Of a stretch of DNA of 64,000 nt, positions 59,132 through 64,000 are shown piece by piece; the first letter of the stretch is position 1, and every line of letters begins with the position of its first letter. This stretch comes from Leeuwenhoekiella palythoae (GTDB taxonomy: Bacteria > Bacteroidota > Bacteroidia > Flavobacteriales > Flavobacteriaceae), in NCBI RefSeq assembly GCF_900130045.1, contig NZ_FQXT01000002.1:744001-808000 (forward strand), written 5' to 3'. A model generated the notes under the pieces. That model did no database searches, was not told the DNA's origin, and saw only the letters and a program-made list of their open reading frames with translations. Made by a program: the position numbers and the translations under genes.

Positions 59132-60145
59132 ATGAGTAAGAATAACATTCAAGAGGAACTTAAAAAGCGCATTCTAATTTTAGATGGAGCAATGGGAACC
59201 ATGCTTCAGCGCTATAAGTTCACCGAAGAAGATTTTAGAGGAGAGCGCTTTAAAGATTGGCCTACTCCTGTACAGGGTAATAATGATATGTTGAGTATCA
59301 CCCAGCCCGATGCGATCGCGCAAGTACACGCCAAATATTTTGAGGCGGGAGCAGATATTGTAGAAACCAATACTTTTAGCGGTACCACCATAGCCATGGC
59401 AGATTATGGGATGGAAGAATTTGTGTACGAACTCAATTTTGAATCTGCAAAAATTGCCAAGAAAGTAGCGCTTGAGTTTACTGCGCTAGAGCCAGAAAAA
59501 CCGCGATTTGTAGCAGGAGCTATTGGTCCTACCAATAAAACTGCGAGTATGTCTCCAGATGTAAATGATCCCGGTTTTAGAGCAATTTCGTTTGATGAGC
59601 TACGCATTGCTTATAAGCAACAGGCCAAAGCTTTAATTGATGGCGGCGTAGATATTCTTCTGGTTGAAACGGTTTTTGATACGCTTAATGCAAAGGCTGC
59701 ATTATTCGCGATTGAAGAGATTAAAGAAGAACGTAATATTGAAATTCCGGTGATGGTCAGCGGTACAATTACTGATGCTTCCGGGCGCACCCTTTCCGGG
59801 CAAACTGCTGAGGCTTTTTTGATCTCAGTGGGTCACCTTCCTTTACTGTCTGTGGGATTCAACTGCGCTCTAGGGGCAAAGCAACTCACACCATATTTAG
59901 AAGTGGTTTCAGGCAAATCTAATTTTGCGATATCGGCTTATCCTAATGCCGGTCTGCCTAATGCTTTTGGAGAATATGATGAGACTCCAGAGGAAATGGC
60001 AGCGCAAATTAAAGAATATCTAGACAAACAATTGATCAACATCATTGGCGGTTGTTGCGGGACCACTCCAGAACACATTAGTGCGATTGCACAACTCGTT
60101 AAAGAATATAAGCCAAGACCGTTGCCACAGGCTACTAACGCCTAG
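59132..60145 (+). CDS. metH: Methionine synthase, homocysteine-binding part (split MetH)
   Basis: 337 residues. The homocysteine methyltransferase (BHMT-like) domain has [11 protein letters not shown] at the start, [12 protein letters not shown], and the zinc cysteines in [12 protein letters not shown] and [11 protein letters not shown]. In E. coli it is the first third of MetH; here it is a separate gene. Together with the next gene it methylates homocysteine using methyltetrahydrofolate and cobalamin. The 26-bp gap and the SAM-I riboswitch upstream make one operon. I consider it a natural split, as flavobacteria often have, not a frameshift. Confidence 0.93.
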   Translation: MSKNNIQEELKKRILILDGAMGTMLQRYKFTEEDFRGERFKDWPTPVQGNNDMLSITQPDAIAQVHAKYFEAGADIVETNTFSGTTIAMADYGMEEFVYELNFESAKIAKKVALEFTALEPEKPRFVAGAIGPTNKTASMSPDVNDPGFRAISFDELRIAYKQQAKALIDGGVDILLVETVFDTLNAKAALFAIEEIKEERNIEIPVMVSGTITDASGRTLSGQTAEAFLISVGHLPLLSVGFNCALGAKQLTPYLEVVSGKSNFAISAYPNAGLPNAFGEYDETPEEMAAQIKEYLDKQLINIIGGCCGTTPEHISAIAQLVKEYKPRPLPQATNA

Positions 60146-60171
60146 CGAACGGATACGAATTAAGATTGAAT

Positions 60172-62904
60172 ATGGAAGCTGATTTGAATAAAGCTAAAAA
60201 GAATGAAACGGCGAGGTTCTTAAGATTAAGCGGTCTAGAACCGCTTATTGTAACTCCTGAAAGCAACTTTGTTAACGTTGGAGAGCGTACTAATGTCGCT
60301 GGATCTAGAAAATTCTTAAGACTTATTAATGAAGAAAAGTTTGACGAAGCTTTAGATATCGCTCGTGATCAGGTAGAAGGTGGTGCGCAGATCATTGATA
60401 TCAATATGGACGACGGACTTATCGACGGAAAGAAGGCGATGGTGACTTTCTTAAATCTTATTGCCGCCGAACCTGATATTTCACGCGTTCCCATTATGAT
60501 CGACAGTTCAAAATGGGATATTATCGAAGCAGGCTTGCAAGTTGTACAAGGTAAGTGTGTTGTGAATTCTATAAGTTTAAAAGAAGGTGAGGCTGAATTT
60601 ATTGATCACGCAAAAAAAATAAAACGCTACGGCGCAGCGGTTATCGTTATGGCTTTTGACGAAGTAGGTCAGGCCGATAATTATGACCGTCGTATCGAGA
60701 TCGTTAAGCGTAGTTATGACATCCTTGTGGACCAAGTTGGTTTTCCGCCGGAGGATATCATTTTTGACTTAAATATTTTTCCGGTAGCAACCGGTATGGA
60801 GGAACACCGCCTCAACGCTCTTGACTTTATCAGAGCTACAAAATGGGTGAAAGAAAACTTGCCGCACGCCCATGTAAGTGGTGGGGTGAGCAATGTTTCT
60901 TTTAGTTTTAGAGGAAATAACGTGGTGCGCGAAGCGATGCACTCCGTGTTTTTATATCACGCGATTAAAGCCGGGATGAATATTGGTATCGTAAATCCTA
61001 CGATGCTTGAGGTTTATGATGATATTCCTAAAGATCTTTTAGAACACGTTGAAGATGTGATTCTAGACCGTCGTGATGATGCAACTGAGCGTCTTTTAGA
61101 TTTTGCCGAAAGCGTAAAAGGAACGGCCAAAGAAAAAACCGTTGATCTTTCTTGGCGAGAAGAACCTTTACAAGATCGTATTACACGAGCCTTGGTAAAA
61201 GGTATTGACGCTTATATTCTTGAAGATGTAGAAGAAGCCCGTCTGGCTTCAGAAAAACCTTTGCACGTGATCGAAGGGCACTTGATGACTGGTATGAACG
61301 TTGTGGGTGATCTTTTTGGTGACGGAAAAATGTTCCTTCCCCAGGTGGTAAAATCGGCACGGGTGATGAAAAAAGCCGTTGCTTATTTATTGCCGTATAT
61401 CGAAGAAGAAAAGCTGAAAAACCCGCCGCCGGCTTCAGAAAAAGAGAAGTCCAACCTTGTGTTGATGGCGACCGTAAAAGGCGATGTGCACGATATAGGT
61501 AAAAACATTGTAAGTGTAGTTTTGGCCTGCAATAATTATGAGATCATTGATCTTGGCGTCATGGTTCCGCCGGAAAAAATTATTGCTACGGCAAAAGAAA
61601 AAAATGTTGATATCATAGGTCTTAGTGGCCTGATCACGCCTTCTCTTGATGAAATGGTTTTTCTCGCAAAAGAGATGAAGCGTCAAGACTTTAAAGTGCC
61701 ATTACTCATTGGTGGTGCAACCACAAGTAAAGCGCATACCGCAGTTAAAATCGATCCTGAATATCCGGAGTCGGTTGTTCACGTAAATGACGCTTCACGA
61801 GCCGTTACCGTAGTTGGCGATCTGCTCAATCCTGATTCTTCAGTAACCTATAAAGCCGGGATCAAAGAAGAATACGCGCTATTTAGAGAGCGCTTTTTAA
61901 CACGAGGAAAAAAGCGAGATTTTCTAACGATCGAGCAGGCGCGTGAAAATAAATGGAAGTTAGATTGGGATGCTTTTGAAGCGTATAAGCCTAATCAATT
62001 AGGAATACAGGTTATTGAAGAGTTTGACCTTGATAAACTTGTGCCGTATATTGACTGGTCGCCGTTTTTCCGCAGTTGGGATCTGCACGGAAAATATCCT
62101 GATATTCTGGAAGACGATGTTGTGGGCGCTCAAGCACAAGAATTATTCGCAGATGCAAAGGAGATTCTTAAAAAGATTTTAGACGAAAAATTACTGAAGG
62201 CTAAAGCAATTTTCGGACTGTTTCCTGCCAATACGGTCAATAACGACGATATCGAGATTGTCACTTCTGGCGCAGTTGAGAACGAAGAAAAATTCATTTT
62301 CAGAACCTTGAGACAACAAAGCAAAAAGGCTTCCGGAAAACCCAATATTGCACTTTCAGATTTTATTGCTCCTAAAGAAAGCGGAAAACAGGATTATATG
62401 GGCTGTTTTTGTGTTACCGCCGGTTTTGGGACACAAGAATTGGCTGTCAAATATGAGGCGGAACACGACGATTATAACAGTATTATGGTAAAAGCGCTGG
62501 CCGATCGTTTTGCTGAAGCCTTTGCCGAATACTTGCACGAACGTGTGCGTAAGGAGCATTGGGGCTATGCTAGCGATGAAGCCTTAAATAATGATCAGTT
62601 AATTAAAGAGGAATATAAAGGGATACGTCCTGCGCCGGGGTATCCTGCTTGTCCTGATCACTTAGAAAAACTAACTATTTGGGATGTGCTTCAAGTGAAA
62701 GAAACCATAGGTGTTGAATTGACCGAAAGCTTGGCTATGTGGCCGGCAGCTTCGGTGAGTGGGTATTATTTTGCGAATCCGCAGGCGCGTTATTTCGGGC
62801 TGGGGAAAATTAAAATGGACCAAGTAAGTGATTTCGCAAATCGGAAAAATATTGAAACACGCCTCGCAGAAAAATGGCTCAACCCTAATATTTCTGACGA
62901 TTAA
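60172..62904 (+). CDS. metH: Methionine synthase, folate/cobalamin/activation part (split MetH)
   Basis: 910 residues from the ATG at 60172. Order: pterin-binding domain ([50 protein letters not shown]), cap and B12-binding domains with the cobalamin His motif [11 protein letters not shown] (D-x-H-x-x-G), and the activation domain (C-terminal [22 protein letters not shown] and [19 protein letters not shown]). It acts with the preceding homocysteine-domain protein and the B12 cofactor. It requires cobalamin; metE is not in the window. Confidence 0.94.
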   Translation: MEADLNKAKKNETARFLRLSGLEPLIVTPESNFVNVGERTNVAGSRKFLRLINEEKFDEALDIARDQVEGGAQIIDINMDDGLIDGKKAMVTFLNLIAAEPDISRVPIMIDSSKWDIIEAGLQVVQGKCVVNSISLKEGEAEFIDHAKKIKRYGAAVIVMAFDEVGQADNYDRRIEIVKRSYDILVDQVGFPPEDIIFDLNIFPVATGMEEHRLNALDFIRATKWVKENLPHAHVSGGVSNVSFSFRGNNVVREAMHSVFLYHAIKAGMNIGIVNPTMLEVYDDIPKDLLEHVEDVILDRRDDATERLLDFAESVKGTAKEKTVDLSWREEPLQDRITRALVKGIDAYILEDVEEARLASEKPLHVIEGHLMTGMNVVGDLFGDGKMFLPQVVKSARVMKKAVAYLLPYIEEEKLKNPPPASEKEKSNLVLMATVKGDVHDIGKNIVSVVLACNNYEIIDLGVMVPPEKIIATAKEKNVDIIGLSGLITPSLDEMVFLAKEMKRQDFKVPLLIGGATTSKAHTAVKIDPEYPESVVHVNDASRAVTVVGDLLNPDSSVTYKAGIKEEYALFRERFLTRGKKRDFLTIEQARENKWKLDWDAFEAYKPNQLGIQVIEEFDLDKLVPYIDWSPFFRSWDLHGKYPDILEDDVVGAQAQELFADAKEILKKILDEKLLKAKAIFGLFPANTVNNDDIEIVTSGAVENEEKFIFRTLRQQSKKASGKPNIALSDFIAPKESGKQDYMGCFCVTAGFGTQELAVKYEAEHDDYNSIMVKALADRFAEAFAEYLHERVRKEHWGYASDEALNNDQLIKEEYKGIRPAPGYPACPDHLEKLTIWDVLQVKETIGVELTESLAMWPAASVSGYYFANPQARYFGLGKIKMDQVSDFANRKNIETRLAEKWLNPNISDD

Positions 62905-62969
62905 CCAAAACAACTAATACAACCAAAACAAAACCTGAAAACACGTTGAAGTGTACCAGGTAGATGCTT

Positions 62970-63923
62970 ATGAAAATTACAGACCACATAAAAAACGCAA
63001 ACGGGAAGACGTTATTCAGCTTTGAGTTGATTCCGCCTAGAAAAGGAAAAAGCATACAAGAACTTTATAACAATATTGATCCGTTGATGGAGTTTAAACC
63101 TCCCTTTATTGATGTTACCACGTCTCGCGAAGAGTTTGTGTATATTGAGAAAGACGGCCTTTTAGATAAAAAAGTGACCCGTATGCGCCCGGGAACTATT
63201 GGTATTTGTGCCTCGATCAAGCATAAGTACAATGTTGACACTGTGCCCCACGTGTTATGCGGTGGTTTTACTAAAGAAGAAACCGAGTATCTGCTGGTAG
63301 ATTGTCACTATTTAGGCATTCACAACCTTATGGCGTTACGTGGTGATGCTATGCGTGAGGAGCAATATTTTAAGCCTACGCCGGGCGGTCACGAGTATGC
63401 ATTAGGCTTGGTAGAGCAAATTGCTGAGATGAATAAAGGCCGCTACCTTAACGGGATGGTGGAAACTTCAGACTGTTCTGATTTTTGCATTGGTGTTGCA
63501 GGGTATCCTGAGAAACATCTGGAAGCTCCTTCTCTAAAAACAGATCTCAAACGACTGAAGCAAAAAGTAGAGGCTGGTGCAGAATACGTGGTTACTCAAA
63601 TGTTTTTTGACAATAAAAAATACTTCGAATTTGTAGATCTGGTACGTGCAGAAGGTATTGATATTCCTATCATTCCGGGGATTAAGCCTATTGCGGTAAA
63701 ACGCCATTTACAATTGCTTCCGCAGGTGTTTAAAATAGATCTGCCTCAAGAGTTGATCGATGCGGTTGAAGCGTGTAAAACCAATACCGATGTACGTCAG
63801 GTGGGTATTGAGTGGGCGATTCAGCAATCAAAAGAGTTGATGGATGGAGGTGCGCCGGTGTTGCATTATTACTCTATGGGTAAAAGCGATAATATTAAAG
63901 CGATCGCTTCAGAATTGTTTTAG
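62970..63923 (+). CDS. metF: 5,10-methylenetetrahydrofolate reductase
   Basis: 317 residues from the ATG at 62970 (the ATG at 62964 has its AGG only 3 nt upstream). It makes the methyl-THF that MetH uses. Motifs are LFSFELIPPRKGKS, IDVTTSREEFVYI, NLMALRGDAMREEQYF, GVAGYPEKHLEAPS and YVVTQMFFDNKKYFEFV (FAD site). It is the third gene of the SAM-I regulated metH-metF operon; 65 bp separate it from metH with no terminator. Confidence 0.95.
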   Translation: MKITDHIKNANGKTLFSFELIPPRKGKSIQELYNNIDPLMEFKPPFIDVTTSREEFVYIEKDGLLDKKVTRMRPGTIGICASIKHKYNVDTVPHVLCGGFTKEETEYLLVDCHYLGIHNLMALRGDAMREEQYFKPTPGGHEYALGLVEQIAEMNKGRYLNGMVETSDCSDFCIGVAGYPEKHLEAPSLKTDLKRLKQKVEAGAEYVVTQMFFDNKKYFEFVDLVRAEGIDIPIIPGIKPIAVKRHLQLLPQVFKIDLPQELIDAVEACKTNTDVRQVGIEWAIQQSKELMDGGAPVLHYYSMGKSDNIKAIASELF

Positions 63924-63945
63924 ATCGAATACTCATAATATTTGA

Positions 63946-63953
63946 TACATTTG
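63946..63953 (+). promoter_or_regulatory. -7 box upstream of the last gene
   Basis: TACATTTG, an exact TAnnTTTG match 18 bp before the ATG at 63972; no clear -33. Confidence 0.45.
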
Positions 63954-63971
63954 CCGGATATCTTTTAGAGA

Positions 63972-64000
63972 ATGAATTACAAGTTTATTGTTGCCTTATT
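63972..64000 (+). CDS. Start of an unidentified gene (cut by window end)
   Basis: ATG followed by NYKFIVAL; the hydrophobic start suggests a signal peptide or membrane helix. It has its own -7 box. Too short to identify. Confidence 0.4.

Noticed and set aside
59132-62904. metH split read as a frameshifted single gene
   Set aside because: Each part has its own start and stop, a 26-bp spacer with a ribosome-friendly context, and flavobacteria commonly encode MetH in two proteins.
1-64000. tRNA, rRNA, CRISPR array, insertion sequence, phage or plasmid origin
   Set aside because: I scanned for cloverleaf ends, spaced repeats, transposase motifs and integrase motifs and saw none; a tRNAscan and ISfinder run would settle it.

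Overview
The window looks like chromosomal DNA of a marine Flavobacteriaceae (phylum Bacteroidota). The pointers are moderately AT-rich DNA, several promoters with the Bacteroidota -7 box TAnnTTTG, few strong Shine-Dalgarno sites, and family markers: GLPGLI proteins, a DUF5686/carboxypeptidase-regulatory outer-membrane protein, a TonB-receptor-like barrel, the HEPN-tailed sulfite reductase, split MetH, and a MetX-aspartokinase-homoserine dehydrogenase fusion. Genus is not assignable by reading. I see no rRNA, tRNA, CRISPR array, phage or insertion sequence. All internal genes look intact; the first and last genes are cut by the window edges.

Layout. 1-5.0 kb: nitroreductase end, secreted amidohydrolase, DegT aminotransferase, WaaA, DUF2461 protein. 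5.1-9.3 kb: four small acidic lipoproteins flank a self-cleaving S24-type repressor that is divergent from a two-gene radical-SAM/DUF4130 DNA-repair-type cassette; four similar operator-like sites lie between them. 9.4-23.3 kb: housekeeping genes (fabD, folA, thyA, etfBA, pdhB), the ergothioneine pair egtB-egtD, a CNT nucleoside transporter and a bifunctional nuclease. 23.4-30.3 kb: DUF5686 outer-membrane protein, soluble and membrane pyrophosphatases side by side, App1-like phosphatase. 30.3-34.1 kb: a tight three-gene operon of DUF1704 (MATCAP-like) metallopeptidase, GshB-like ATP-grasp ligase and AspA/AstE-like zinc deacylase. 34.3-42.6 kb: deoxynucleoside kinase, then an OmpR-type two-component system divergent from a GLPGLI-GLPGLI-outer-membrane-receptor operon, with three GTTAAC repeats spaced 10 bp apart between them.

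44.0-63.9 kb is a sulfur, methionine and SAM region: metK; the metX-AK-HSD fusion; an OsmC protein; metZ; an Rrf2 regulator; cysH; sulfite reductase; siroheme genes (cobA, cysG N-terminal type); a ferredoxin-NADP reductase; then, after a short signalling trio (AhpD-like protein, GAF/phosphoacceptor protein without an ATPase domain, single REC), split metH and metF. Together these would take PAPS to sulfide, make O-acetylhomoserine, sulfhydrylate it to homocysteine, methylate it to methionine and make SAM. Control signals are visible: SAM-I riboswitches upstream of metX-thrA and metH, a SAM-II-like aptamer in the metK leader (so the metK/metX intergenic region carries two unrelated SAM-sensing RNA classes in divergent orientation), and a 23-bp palindrome duplicated in front of cysH and the sulfite reductase next to the Rrf2 gene.

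The points most worth checking are the dual SAM-I/SAM-II intergenic region, the S24/radical-SAM cassette with its operator array, the Rrf2-linked duplicated palindrome, the GTTAAC triplet, the DUF1704/ATP-grasp/AspA operon, and a roughly 95-bp intergenic repeat found at 434-530 and again at 35750-35843.
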